Shown here: positions 1 to 11,149 of the stretch, piece by piece
Position numbering within the stretch: position 1 is the first letter of the stretch
Layout: each line of letters begins with the position of its first letter
NCBI GenBank assembly: GCA_949316235.1
Contig: OX438742.1
Span: 37,392,853-37,456,852 of the forward strand
Source: Oegoconia quadripuncta
Taxonomy: Eukaryota; Arthropoda; Insecta; Lepidoptera; Autostichidae
Direction of reading: 5' to 3'
Length of the DNA: 64,000 nt
Notes under the pieces: generated by a model
The model's input: only the letters and a program-made list of their open reading frames with translations
Database searches by the model: none
What the model was told of the DNA's origin: nothing
Program-made: the position numbers and the translations under genes

Positions 1-1794
1 TCTATACATTGATAACCTCGCCTTATTTCGGTAATTTAACCGTAGCGTTAATGGTTTACTACAACATAAACGTATTTCGCTTAGTCAGCGCCAATACCAA
101 TATTATAAGTAGGCTTGTTCGTCATTAAAGGGTTCGTGCAACATCACAATAGACAACGAGTCTTATTTAAGGAACCTTCCGTCCCTCGACCAACCACGAT
201 CTTTAATACCACATGGCGACCAACTACATTATCACACAGGATCTTTCCTGAAAATCTTGGAAATAAAATCGTTGATATAAATCAGACCTTATTTTCAAAA
301 GTAGTTGAATTATGAACTGTAAGAGTGGCCGTGAGAAACTAATAGATTATATTACGCCACAGCGTTTTCTTATTCACCTTTGCACTTTTCTTGGAGGGCA
401 ATTCACTTGCGCTCGGTAACTTCATCAGTATTTAAACAACAGTGCCTGCATCAAGCTCGAGCCAATATAAACAGCCCAGAATGCTTAGAGTTTACCTTCT
501 TTTTATTGTTTTTTTTCAATAGTAACGAATGTTTCACCATTTTCGCCATTGGTCGAATTCGAAAGTTTAAGCCTTACAATTATTGGTCAAATTTTACAGC
601 AATATTACCATCGATTTGACAATAAGGAATAATATTCTCATCAGCCTGGAGCAAATAAATTAGCGAAAATCTGTTTTACACCATTGATATACAATTCGTG
701 TAATTAATCTAGATCTTATAAATTCCATGAAATATAGTCTCATGTAGAAGAGAAGGAACGGAAAGATATATGTACAAATACAGGCTGTTTCTTTATAACA
801 GTTCTATCTGTAGCTCCTTTCATTGCCTTTCATTTTTTAAAAGACATCAGCATTTTTGGGCCAGTGTTTTGTCACCTAATAAAAGGTACACCTAAAAAAA
901 GCCGGTACTAAAGACTATCAACTTAGATTCAAAAGAATTTTTGGAACCTTAGTATAGTTATAAGAAATATTTGAAAATATCGCTTTCAGAAAACATTTTG
1001 GCTCATAAACTATACAAAAACTAAATTCTTTCCAAAAAAAAAAAAAAAATAGACAAGTGACAACTGACATTTTTGACTGTGAGGTTATAATTTAAGTAGG
1101 GATAACAGCAACAGCGAGCGAGCGACGGACGACTCTGAAAAGAAAAAACAATTTTTCTTTGGCCTAGCATTTAGTTTCCATGCGTGAGAATGCATGTGGT
1201 TAATGTTGCCAGTATATAATTTCAAAGTTCCCCAAACCATACCTCTTTTGTTCTTTTCTAAAGTCCTTTAAAATATATGTGTTAGGTTTTTAGCACGTCT
1301 GGTACTAAGAGTTCAAGACTATATTTATTAATTGAAGTGACAACAAACTGGCCCAAAGATGTATGGATCTGTGCTGTTGTCCTTTCAGTAGTTAAATTCG
1401 GAGCTTTATAGTTTGCTATATCCATCTGTACATCACAGTTGTTTTAATGTCTAACATGGAAATGAAAAATTGGAGTTCTTCTCCTACATTTAGAATGGTG
1501 AAGGTGAATTTTTTTATTCGTATATTCCATCGGGTAGGGTATTGTTGAATAGACATTTGAATATTAGGGCATCATTGTTAAACTTGCATATGCCACCCCT
1601 ACCGCTATTTTTGCTTTACTAAGCAGCTAAGTAGGCTCTACAAGTATATGAAGACTGTTACTCGATTATTATAAGTAACGAAAAGATCCGTAGAAGAACG
1701 ACGTCACCAACATAGCCGGCAGAATTAATATGTTGAAGTGGAAGTATCAGGGCACATAATAATACAGGACTGATAGCCTTTAGGGCATAAAAGC
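1..1794. other. AT-rich stretch, no gene recognised
   Basis: Short open frames near 115-315 and 380-619 begin with non-ATG codons or lack any family motif, so I do not call them. A run of A at about 1035-1049 could be an old retroposon tail, but I could not identify a body attached to it. No tRNA, SINE head or inverted repeat was recognised here. Confidence 0.5.
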
Positions 1795-1942
1795 TCTAAA
1801 GTAGAGACCACGCACCGGCAAGGTCCGCGTGAGACGTCCAACCACGAGGTCAAGGATGACGAGGATACTTGACCTTGTGGCTGGATGATATAGATAGGTC
1901 ACGGGACGTCGCTGGACGCAGGCCCGTTACCAACCGCTCGCT
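1795..1942 (+). pseudogene. LINE reverse transcriptase C-terminal remnant
   Basis: One plus-strand frame of this GC-richer patch reads LWLDDIDRS followed by a spaced W, like the W-x-DD-(I/L) motif near the C-terminus of many insect non-LTR retrotransposon proteins. The frame is interrupted upstream by a shift or stop, so this is a dead fragment about 150 bp long. The clade cannot be set from so little sequence. Confidence 0.5.
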
Positions 1943-2059
1943 CTGGCAATTTAACAATTGACGTCCTATGACTAAAACGATGAATATTACTCGTTAACCA
2001 GTAAAGCTATCATAATCAATCAATATGATTAATTGTGGGTTTATAAAAAATCATACAAT

Positions 2060-2232
2060 GACATGTATCATCCTTACAACCCCACTGTTGGGATATAGCT
2101 CCCGCTGTCTAGGAGAGGGTATGGTACAGAAGCCCCTATGCCGGTCCAATGCGGTTAATGGATTTCTGTCAGACCTGTGACCATTGGTTTGCAAACAATG
2201 CTTTCAAGCCGCCTCTGCACGTGCCATCCGAA
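2060..2232 (+). repeat. Interspersed repeat, family D (CCCACTGTTGGG type)
   Basis: Contains the motifs CCCCACTGTTGGGA, GGAGAGGGTATGG and GGTCCAATGCGG. The same ordered motifs recur at 42086-42290 and 48112-48250 in this window. It looks like a retroelement 3' region spread through the genome. No open reading frame is retained. Confidence 0.65.
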
Positions 2233-2410
2233 GCAATATTAAAAATCAACTGCGAAATAACTATGTATTTTTATATGTATATACTGACAGAACCTTACAG
2301 CACGTGGTTCGTCAAGTAGTTGATCGGTTTTTCATTTGATTTAAGACCACAAAATATACCTATATTTTTAGATGTTCGATAATTCGATCAAGAATCTGAC
2401 AAAAACGTCT

Positions 2411-2673
2411 TCAAAAAAAAAAATATCCTTGGACATATACAGACAGCGCCATCTAGTTCCACAGTAAGCAACTAGGCTTGTGTTGTGGATACTAGATGGT
2501 TGATACACTACACAAATACAATTTTTTTGTAAATAAATACATATATAAATGAAAAACATCCATAACTCGGGTACACATGTCCGTATTCATCATACAAACA
2601 TATGCCCCTAGCGGGATTCGAACCCGCGACCTTTTGGTATAGCAGCAGAATTTCTAAGCACTACACCAAACAG
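2411..2673 (-). repeat. tRNA-headed SINE, family A, copy 1
   Basis: Read on the minus strand it starts with a tRNA-like head containing a Pol III B-box (GGTTCGAATCCC), continues through a body with TGATGAATAC and ATGGATGTTTTTCAT, and ends in an A/T-rich tail at the low-coordinate side. The same order is seen at about 14430, 30517, 53511 and 61470. The head is degenerate as a tRNA, so this is a SINE and not a tRNA gene. Confidence 0.85.
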
Positions 2674-2819
2674 TTTTCGTCGTTTTCAAATCAGTTCAGC
2701 CGTTTTTGTGATATAATGACACAGGTAGACACACAACAACTTATGACCTTCTTTGTATCGAGGCATAAACATGAGAAAAATATTCATAAATGCAACAGTA
2801 GGTAAATATTTAAACTCTT

Positions 2820-4835
2820 TTGTCCTGCTGTTTTATATCGGATGTAACTTAGAAAAGTTGCGTCGTCTCGGTGCGATAAATTTTATCGCAAACAAAGGTG
2901 AACTGGCCTGCTTTGTTATCTCGTAATTGCGTAACTAAACCCATTAAAATAATAAAAGCGTCAAACTAGACTAACAACTTCCTTAACACAGAAGGCTAAA
3001 TAATCCAAGTTATTACAGGAGACCATTTTTTGGAATTTATATTGAATTTATACCACGCTTTTGAACTTTAAACACTTTTACCCGATTACAGCAAGCCTAA
3101 AAGGTATGATTATAATTTTAACAGTATATATAGTCCAGTAAGTACACTTTTAACTTCCTGTAATCTTAAAGGCCGTGATTTGTTACACATGAGAATACAT
3201 GTCAGTGATAGAATAAAAATATTTATATATATTTATATATATACTATGGGTGTTTAATAATAAAACATAGACTATTAGATTAAAGTTACCACTGTAAATT
3301 TCATTCCTTCGGAGAATATACGTAGAACACCTGTAACTATTATCCAAAAATAACTTCTTTAACATTTATGACAAATTTGACCGAGGGCAAATATCACGAC
3401 TCAATAAACTAATTTTTAGAAAATACAATGTAGCTATTGTTTAATTTTTTAGAAAATTGTTTTTGGACATCTTACCATCTTCTACAACGCAATAAATTTC
3501 ACAGCGGTAACTTTAATTTATGGGATTGCCATGTCCTGATGCTTAAAAATTACTAAATAAAAACCTTTAAATCCGTTGAAAAAGTGCTCATTAGGGTGCG
3601 TTTATTTTCTATTCTCCTTGTGCTGTTTTTATCTAGAGTGAACCAAAGTTTTAATGTGCAGCCATGGAACTAGTAAGTACTACGTACAACTGGAATGTCA
3701 TCTCTTTAATAATAACATGGTCATACCTAAACTTGTAATTAAAAAAAAAGTGTGTGAAAAGGAAGATACCGTGAGCGGATCTATCTCTTTCTGTACTTCT
3801 TCTGTGTGGCTAACATAAATTATTGTACCACTATTAGTGGACTACCCAAGTTAGGTAGATAGCATTGTTGGTTTCTTGAATAAATAAAATAATAAAAAAA
3901 TTGCAATGATCTCTCATATTGCGTTTTGCTTATCGCTCTTTAAAATATTTGGACTTTGGACTTAATTCAATGGTACCCTGTATCCTGTATGTGTCTGTAT
4001 TTATGTCTCTGCTATGACAACGAAAACCGTATCAAAATTCGTTGCATGGTTTAGAAGAAGTAAGCGGAGAAAGGTCCAATCTCGGCAAATGTTCATATTA
4101 ATTTAATATTGTATGTTTTATAACTAAATACCTATATTGTAACTAAAGCAATCGACACAATGGGTAGAAAACATTTTTATTCTAATAAAGATGGGTACTC
4201 AATCCTATTAAAAATCAGGAACTTTAAAATTATAGTAAGTTACACGACGAACAATTGTGTATTTTTACTGGGGTAATATAAATGTTTCGCTAAACTACTT
4301 AACCTACTTTGATAAATGAAGTTACGTTGAATTTGTTACAATGTCACACATGAAAAATACCACACGCAATTTGATTTTATGTCATAGCCGGGTTTTGCTT
4401 TTGTCATTGATTGAGAGATTGATAATGAATGATTGGTTACCACTCATGTGAATAGATGAGAACGATTGTTAGAAATGTACATAAACTCCACTTCGCGATA
4501 TCTTCCCCAAAATATGTTCGTAGATTAAAGGTTAGGTATCATCGACTGATTCCGTGTTTACACGAAGGTAGGTACATGCCAATGTAATTTAACTTTTGAA
4601 CTAGGAAGTTCAACTGTAGAGTTAGGTTTGGGATTTGGATGTAATGTTGATTTAAAGTTTATTTATAAGTTATCTATGTCACAATTATTAGGTAGTAGAT
4701 AGAAATTGGAACGTAGGGTGATTTACAGTAGGCACAGAATTGAATGTACAATGTATTTATTATTCCCCATTGTTCATCATCGAATTCTCTTTCCAAATAA
4801 TGACAGTAAATGATCCTTGCGTGAATTTTTACCCC
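2820..4835. other. AT-rich spacer, nothing recognised
   Basis: No frame longer than about 60 codons carries a recognisable motif, and I saw no SINE head or long inverted repeat. Contains an AT-alternating patch at 3222-3245. Confidence 0.5.
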
Positions 4836-5012
4836 ATAAAATATTAGAAATACGAAAGTTTGTGTGTGTGTATGTATATATGATTTGGATAAAATTTGTT
4901 GGTAGGAAAAATGGATTAGGACCTGGATTAACATATAGGCAAATTTCTTTACTGAACCGATTTTTATGTAATCTTCCACGCGAATGAAGTCACGGGTGGA
5001 AAGCTAGTATGG
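4836..5012 (+). repeat. Lepidopteran interspersed repeat, family N, diverged copy
   Basis: Begins with an AATATTAGAAATACGAAAG-like start and ends with a GCGAATGAAGTCACGGG / GAAAGCTAGT motif. Both ends match the family seen at 7262-7478, 31505-31690, 37130-37366 and 56010-56214. No protein is encoded; probably a non-autonomous retroelement. Confidence 0.55.
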
Positions 5013-5639
5013 ATATAATTCTAGGCAGCTTCTTAGACATAATAACATGATAATTATAGTCTCTTCCCTCTTAACAATCTGTTGGCTGCTGCATGTTGTA
5101 AGAATAAAAACCGGCTAAGTGCGTATCGAGTCGCGTGCCGTGTAGGGTACCGTTATAATTATGTTCGTCACATTATGAGAACTTGGAAACTTTTTGTTGT
5201 TTGATAAATAATTTTCAAAGGTAACTTGTGAAGTCTGCTTATCTGTGATAGTTTTCCTTTTAACTTCATTATATATACTACTGCTGTGAATTTATTCACG
5301 TATCCAAAACCAACCGTTTAACTGGCAGGGACACTTGATTTTGAAAGAAAAATTAACATTTTATAGCTTAATATTTCTTAAACGGATCCCTGAATCCAAA
5401 CACTGTGCAACCAGTAATATTTTTAACGACCTATCCAAAAACATGCCATATGATATGGTACAAAGTCATTCCCGCTTTACTTGTAGGGGAGGTACTACCC
5501 TAAAAAAAATTCAAGAATTTATTTTACCAGTTTGTTGATTGATTGTATATCCATGCCAAATTAGAGCTTTCTAGTACAGTCAGCTGCAACTAAAAGTACT
5601 CTCCCTGTGAGCCGACTGTGCCCCAATAGTGGAGACGTG

Positions 5640-5968
5640 TAAGGCAATTGATGAAAAAATTAGGTAAGTCAAATACGAGTTATTGCCATATGTAGTTTAA
5701 TGTTTTTTTATTTATTTATCATCAACCTCATAATCAAAATTGTTCATGAAAAATTTATTTGGAACTCATATTTTCTTCAAGTTTTTTTTTATGTATTTAA
5801 TTTAAAGATGTTGTGCAATAGGCTACAAACGCGACCGTCAAATAACACAACGCTTTAAGATTAGATAATGTTTAAAAAAAAAATAAACTACCCTATGCCA
5901 ATACCTTCTATTTCACTTAGTTAATATGCCCGATTTTTTCCTTACGGTATAAAAAGTCATCCGGTGTA
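5640..5968 (+). mobile_element. TA-flanked MITE, family M2, decayed copy
   Basis: Shares the interior motifs AGGCTACAAACGCGACCGTC and TTATTGCCATA with the full copy at 47502-47888, and ends with the same terminal repeat (TTTTTTCCTTACGGTA ... CCGGTGTA) followed by TA. The left terminal repeat is badly decayed, so the left border is approximate. No transposase; mobilisation would have needed a Tc1/mariner-type enzyme in trans. Confidence 0.6.
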
Positions 5969-5984
5969 TAGGTATTATACTGTG

Positions 5985-6147
5985 GTATTGATATTTTTTT
6001 TTCTTTTTTTTTGGCTCGGGGAAAAGCTTTACGCGTACGGTTCGCTGGGGGGTTGTCATCCTCTCCGAGATGTAGCCGCCCGCGACCCTCAGACGACGTG
6101 CATGGGGGCTAGCTGCCCTCCAACCCTCCTCGCTCGCCAGCATAGCT
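5985..6147 (-). mobile_element. 3' end of a non-LTR retrotransposon
   Basis: A sharply GC-rich block in an AT-rich setting. On the minus strand it ends in an A-rich tail (plus-strand T runs at 5992-6013), as expected for a reverse-transcribed insertion. An open minus-strand frame crosses it (5913-6143) but shows no domain. I read it as the 3' tail of a LINE or of a processed transcript; the family is not identified. Confidence 0.5.
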
Positions 6148-6639
6148 AATGTTTTATATTATATTTATTATGTATTTATTATATTTTGTATTATACTTTG
6201 GTATTGGTCTAAGAATTATGCCACGGCATGCATCAATCTTCAGTCAAACCGAATGATTTTTGTAGATCTAAAAATGGAAATGCATGGAAGTAAATAACAA
6301 ACACCTTGTTACATAATACGAGTACCGAGTTAAGTCGAGTAATAAACTGAGTTTTGATTCAAGCCACAACAATGGTATTTTACGACAATAGCCCTTTTAA
6401 CACCTGCCACTCATTCTCTGAACATTGCAGAACCTTTATAACAGGTGATTATAAAGGTAAATAAATTATGCTATCCTTTGTTGAATCCGTACTGGCGATG
6501 TTATATTTCGTTTTAACCACCGGACAACTTTAAACATTGACGTGTAGTGACTATGAGGGTTTACATTCAGGTTCAGATTTATTTGTAGTGGTTTTACAAT
6601 GTCAGTCATTAAATTATTCGACGTTGTTAATATTTTATA
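6148..6639. other. Spacer, nothing recognised
   Basis: AT-rich with no motif-bearing frame, SINE head or strong inverted repeat. Confidence 0.5.
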
Positions 6640-6965
6640 CATAATTAACATTGAAGTTAATTCAAGAAGTACAAGAACCACACAGGTTTTGGTACTCAAA
6701 TAGAAACGAAACAAACTCGTCTCTTCCCGTGGATGTCGTACAAGGTGACTAAGGGACTTTCCCCCAAAGAACGTTGGAAGACTTGCATGTTTCAACGGCG
6801 ATGGGCTCACCCCCTGTTACATGTGCATGTCTGTATATTTCATAGGTGAACCGTGGATGTTGTTTCAATCATTAAACTTTTAATGTTTGGAACACCCAAA
6901 CACATATGTTTGGGATATCTCTGACCACCCCATTTGGGATAAAGGTCGTGACGTTATGTATGTAT
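6640..6965 (-). repeat. Interspersed repeat, family P
   Basis: Carries the signature CCCCATTTGGGATAAAGGTCG near its high-coordinate end together with TTTGGGATATCTCTGACC. The same signature occurs, sometimes inverted, at 18365-18600, 25925-26010 and 60695-60755. The 114-codon minus-strand frame across it is fortuitous. Confidence 0.6.
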
Positions 6966-7261
6966 GTGTAATATTAAATTTATACAATTTAGCACAATTC
7001 TATTAAATTCAGTTAAATAAGTAGCAATTTAGCTGTAATAACTCTTAATCGTCCTATATAGAATCTGTGAAATCTTTAAAGGATTGTTAAAAAATTATTA
7101 AAATTGTTATAGCAAATTTTTTTTTTATTTATCAATACAAGACAAAGGGATATCTCTACAATTTATGAAATGTCAATAAGATCTCAGAACTCAGCAAAAT
7201 AATACCTGCCTTAACTTTAAACTGTAGGTATGCGAGTACCTAAGTAAGCGATTCCGTTATT

Positions 7262-7478
7262 TGGCTTTGACTTCGCCTGAGTGGAATAACTTTATCGAGG
7301 AAATTTATTTATCCCGCGGGAACTACTCAATTTATCGGGATAAAAATCCTATGTTTCAATCCAGAGTATATTCTACCTATATACCAAATTTCATCCAAAT
7401 CCGTTCATCCGTTTCGCCGTGGTTGAGCAACGAACAAACAAACATTGAAAATTTCGCATTTATAATATTAGATAGAAC
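7262..7478 (-). repeat. Lepidopteran interspersed repeat, family N
   Basis: Minus-strand orientation of the family at 31505. It contains TATCGGGATAAAAATCC, ACCAAATTTCATCCAAATCC and GCCGTGGTTGAGCAACGAAC, and ends in TTCGCATTTATAATATTAG. Four other copies in the window share this order. The 79-codon open frame across it is a by-product of the repeat. Confidence 0.75.
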
Positions 7479-7499
7479 TGTATCACATTCAACAAAATA

Positions 7500-8557
7500 G
7501 AAAAACAATGATATGAGAATGTGAAGATCTAGGACTAATGCAGAAGAAAACAGTCCTTTACTAGAAAATATTTGATAAGACGATTATAAGTACTTACTTA
7601 TGTACATATAAACGGTAACAGTCGAAGCTTAATTCAGAAATAGATTTAAAAACAGACTAATGTTAAACGGTGTTTTAAACTTATCTCTATTACTTATTAT
7701 TAAAGCTATTAAAATTTTAAACATAATACCTAATGTGAAATAGTTACCTAAATGTTTCTCATACTCGCAATTTTTTACCTAAGCGTTAAAGTTCTCCTTT
7801 GATACACGCACTCTACTTGAGCCAAGTTGACCACCAAAATCTTGGGGTGCGACCGCGCCTGAATTCAGGTCAAGAGTGTATTCATCTTATCTATTTAGAT
7901 ATACCTAGTTAGTATAGCAGAACAACCTGAGTATAATGTATATAATGCTTTTGTAAAAATTTTTATACAATGGATATTTCTGTTACAGTTGTGTTTACAT
8001 ATAAAGATATTAAGATAATATTTATATCTGTGATTTCCACAGATTGCAAAGGCACCGTTATTATAGATTTTCTGCCAAATTATCTTTACCAAGAATAAAT
8101 GCAGCCGATAAAACATAAATTTTTCATTTACACAATTTACACAATTTTTCATTTAAGGCCTCAATTAAAGCATCAATTAAACCTCAAGCAGCAGTACAAT
8201 CAAGCGTTAAAACATAGTCATACAAATAATCAATGAAGTGTAAACGTCTACTTTAAATCTGTGATATTAAGGTTCAGATACATGTTTTTCGGATTTTGTG
8301 GTTTAAACATATCTATTATTGCACATTAAAGAGACCACGGATTTTTACATAGATACCTAATTAATGTAATGTAAAGTTATAGAACGAAGGGAACTCAGCT
8401 ACTCTTTGAATAAGTGCTATCTGGTAAGATTACCCGACGATTTGCAGGCTGTTGGTCTAGCTGCAGTTGTGTCAGTGTAAGTGACTCGTGGCGGCTGAAT
8501 ACTGCATAATTCAAGATATCTGATTCGCGCCGGGCGGCGGCGGTAGTGGCAAATTGG
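7500..8557. other. AT-rich spacer, nothing recognised
   Basis: No supported gene or repeat. The short GC-rich patch at 8525-8552 lies next to the hairpin at 8558 and has no frame of note. Confidence 0.5.
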
Positions 8558-8590
8558 CACTGATTTTAGTTGTTTCAACTAAAATCAGTG
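8558..8590. repeat. Perfect 15-bp hairpin with a 3-nt loop
   Basis: CACTGATTTTAGTTG is followed by TTT and then its exact reverse complement. The tight loop and perfect arms stand out against the surroundings. It may be a decayed foldback element or a structural hairpin. No flanking target duplication was seen. Confidence 0.85.
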
Positions 8591-9002
8591 AAGCTTCCCA
8601 CAACCGCGCATAATGAATACCAGTGAACACCACTTGCAATACAAACTACAGAGGAAACCAAATGGAATACCCACTGCCTATTTTTATCCGACTACATCGC
8701 ATCCAAAAAGAAGGTAATGTATTCAACGTGTATATTATATTACTACCTACCTACAGCCTAAACGCCTAGGCGATATGAACAAAAATGAAGTATCGTTAGA
8801 TTATTACTAGTCCCGGGAGTGTCATTGGATATATGACCACATCTTAAATCCAATATGGCGGGCGCTAGCAGCCATTTTGTCACACTTGACAAAAAATCAT
8901 TATAGTACCCCATCGAGATGGATATCACTTATAGATCTCGACGACATAAATTCAAAAACAAATGTCAATGTGTACATAAAATAATGTCTAAACACAACTT
9001 TA

Positions 9003-9335
9003 ACCGCCTCAGTGGCTCAATGTAAACAACATTGGGTTTACGATTCGGAGGTCGCGGGTTCGATCCCCAACGGGGTACATGTTTAAGTACTGGGTTTGGT
9101 TGGTGGTAGGGCATTTTAAATGTCCGCCTGGCTAGCTACCACCATCTTATCTAAATCTGCCGCCAAGCAGCAATGTTAATAGCATTGTTGTGTTCCGGTT
9201 GTCAAAGACAAGGTAGCCAGTCCCCCAAATGTGTTAGGATTTCCGGGTCAGTACGCTTCCACCTTCGACCTCATCTTCACTTAACATCAGGTGTGATTGA
9301 GGTCAAGTACCGTTGTGCATAAAAAAAAACAACTA
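9003..9335 (+). repeat. tRNA-headed SINE, family B, copy 1
   Basis: Starts AACCGCCTCAGTGGCTCAATG, with a B-box in GGGTTCGATCCCCAACGGGG. The body contains GTCCGCCTGGCTAGCTACC and GGGTCAGTACGCTTCC, and the end is GTGCATAAAAAAAAA. Full-length or nearly so. Other copies of this family lie at 27060, 32190, 42990, 43880, 53989, 57473 and (head only) 58887. Confidence 0.88.
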
Positions 9336-9555
9336 AAAAAATTATATAAACCCTAACGCCAATATACCAATCACGAATTAATATTACCTACCTACAAGAA
9401 ACCGCATATTGGACTTCGCGCTTGAATAAATTGCGTTAATTCGTTTTGTTTTTGATTTTTGTTGGTATTTACAACCGTAGTGGGGTTTTATAATGTATTA
9501 TTTTGAAGATTTTCAATATCTTATTCTCTAGTTGTGGTATCTCAACCTGTTTATC

Positions 9556-9675
9556 ATGGTGCCCCCCAAAAGAGCCGTGGCCCCCGCCCGCGCCGGAGCG
9601 GTGTGTATATGTGTATCGCTAGTGACTTGGATTTTACTTTGCATTGGTTTTCCTAATCTCGCCAATGAGGATTGA
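9556..9675 (+). CDS. Candidate small ORF, 39 aa, one membrane segment
   Basis: The ATG at 9556 opens a 39-codon frame ending in TGA at 9673-9675. Residues 1-15 are rich in Pro, Ala, Arg and Lys and are encoded by a GC-rich patch (9556-9600) unlike its AT-rich neighbours. Residues about 16-33 form a hydrophobic stretch (VCICVSLVTWILLCIGF) compatible with a membrane segment. The GTGTGT at 9601 could instead be a splice donor, making 9556-9600 a short first coding exon of a gene continuing to the right, where I see no partner exon. I do not recognise the protein. It may equally be noncoding. Confidence 0.25.
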   Translation: MVPPKRAVAPARAGAVCICVSLVTWILLCIGFPNLANED

Positions 9676-10004
9676 ATCCTGCGCTGGGTACGTTGGTTAT
9701 TCCTACCGCTGTCAATTTATATGCAAGTGTAACACATGTGCTTATTTAAAACAACACCTGAGTTTCTTGCTCGTTATTCTCTGGGGAGACAGCCTTGAGA
9801 ATGGCCGGTAATGAATGAACATTACGTTTTATTTAATGTTTGACAGTTTAACTTTGACTACACACTTTTCTAAGCAACTGTGGACCGTGGGTCAGCGATC
9901 TCCAATTACTCTGGGTTCAATATTACCAAGTACAGCAAAAAGCATACCCCTATGGTCCCTTAACGCGCTAGCTCCATCACATTAATTTGACGACAGATTG
10001 GTGT
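9676..10004. other. Spacer, nothing recognised
   Basis: No gene or repeat that I can name. A GGGTTCAATATTACC patch near 9911 recalls a decayed tRNA B-box, but no cloverleaf forms. Confidence 0.4.
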
Positions 10005-10170
10005 AGTGGGGTATTCAATAACCCTGCTTTCGAAACAAAGGTTGCTGGTTCGAATGCCGTTAGGGAATTGTTTGCAATTCGAATACGAACGTTTTTTCCC
10101 GCGTCATGGATATTTACATGAATATATATGTATGTTTATCCGTAATCTAGTATCCAAGACAAAATAAGGT
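10005..10170 (+). repeat. SINE head and body fragment, related to family A
   Basis: A tRNA-like head (GTGTAGTGGGGTATTC ... GGTTGCTGGTTCGAATGCC) leads into ATTCGAATACGAACGTT and a CGTCATGGATATTTACATG body. The same body order occurs at the right edge of the window (63890-64000) and at 38640. It is cut off where an inverted SINE of another family begins at about 10170. Confidence 0.65.
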
Positions 10171-10488
10171 AGGGTATTCGCCATCAGCCCGTAAACATCC
10201 CACTGCAGGGATATAGGCCTTACCTCGCATATGATCCCTCATATGGACCGTAGTCCACCACGCTGGCCCAATGCGGGTTGGAGACTTCACATGCCTTTGA
10301 ATTTTTATTTCTTAGGCATGCAGATTTCCTCACGATGTTTTCCTTCACCGTTTAAGAACAGTCGGAAATGCACATAAATAATTAAACTAAATTTAAAAAC
10401 TCATTGGTACATTGGCCTGCCTGTGAATCGAACACGGACCTCTTAAATTGGGAGACCGCGTCATAACCGCTGAGCCACCTACGCCCCG
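10171..10488 (-). repeat. tRNA-headed SINE, family C
   Basis: On the minus strand it starts with GGGGCGTAGGTGGCTCAGCGG, an A-box-like head with a GTGTTCGATTC B-box. It then reads AGCATGCCTAAGAAATAAAAA-like and TGAAGTCTCCAACCCGCATT, and ends in the CTGCAGTGGGATG / GGGCTGATGGCG tail. Adjoins an oppositely oriented SINE with no spacer, so one inserted into or beside the other. A partial copy lies at 54963-55113. Confidence 0.75.
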
Positions 10489-10784
10489 CTATGGGCATTA
10501 CTTATTAGTAAAGAATATGACATTTTTATGTACATTGCTTAGCGCGCGAGGAACCTAGGGATATATAATTTTAGTTGTACAGTCAGCAACACAGTTATCA
10601 ATACAAGGCTCTTTTACATGATTAATGGTATCGTGAAATATATATGCAAACTTTACTTTCCGCAGTTCTCTAAAATGACCACGTGACATTATGTAAGCTT
10701 ATGTCACTCCCATCAATACAGGAATGAGCATATAGGAAAGTCTGAAAGTGGTACCAATAACAGAAAAGTTAAGGAGTAATAGGT

Positions 10785-10992
10785 GCTTGGTTTGGGTACT
10801 TTAAGAGGAGGGATGAGAGACACGTAACAAGACAAGTGCTAAGTATAAATGTGGAGGGATACAGAGGTAGAGGAAGACCGAAGGTGTGGGTAGACTGCGT
10901 GAGGATTGCTATGTGTGTGAAAGGGGTGAGTACGGAGATGACGGTTGATAGAGGAAGACATGTTCTGGCATAAGGCAGGAAAATGATGGTGT
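10785..10992 (+). pseudogene. LINE reverse transcriptase C-terminal remnant
   Basis: The plus strand reads GRGRPKVWVDCV and, in line after it, GVSTEMTVDRGRH. This is the C-terminal 'GRPKKRW-DCV ... MT-DRG-W' pattern of RTE/Jockey-like non-LTR elements in Lepidoptera. Flanking frames are broken, so it is a dead 3' fragment. Confidence 0.65.
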
Positions 10993-11149
10993 CATTCCCA
11001 CATTTTGGGCTTTTCTATTAACATTGACGCTACTAGAACAGTTACTTTGTATAGGCCCCCCTGTTGTCAATAATAAAATTTTAGAGATTTCCAGATAGCT
11101 CAGCTTAAATAACCGGCATTCTACCAATAATCAAATAAAATAGGCTTGT

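Noticed and set aside
2602..2805. Reading starting MPLAGFEPATFWY as a conserved protein
   Set aside because: This reading, common in databases as a false protein, is the complement of a SINE tRNA-like head.
5913..6149. Open frames on both strands in the GC-rich block
   Set aside because: They overlap each other across a T/A run that looks like a retroposon tail, and neither has a domain; treated as a LINE end.
7261..7500. 79-codon frame as a protein
   Set aside because: It coincides with an interspersed repeat (family N) present at least five times in the window.
9003..9080. tRNA gene at the head of SINE family B
   Set aside because: The A- and B-boxes fit, but no cloverleaf with a paired acceptor stem forms, and a SINE body and A-tail follow.
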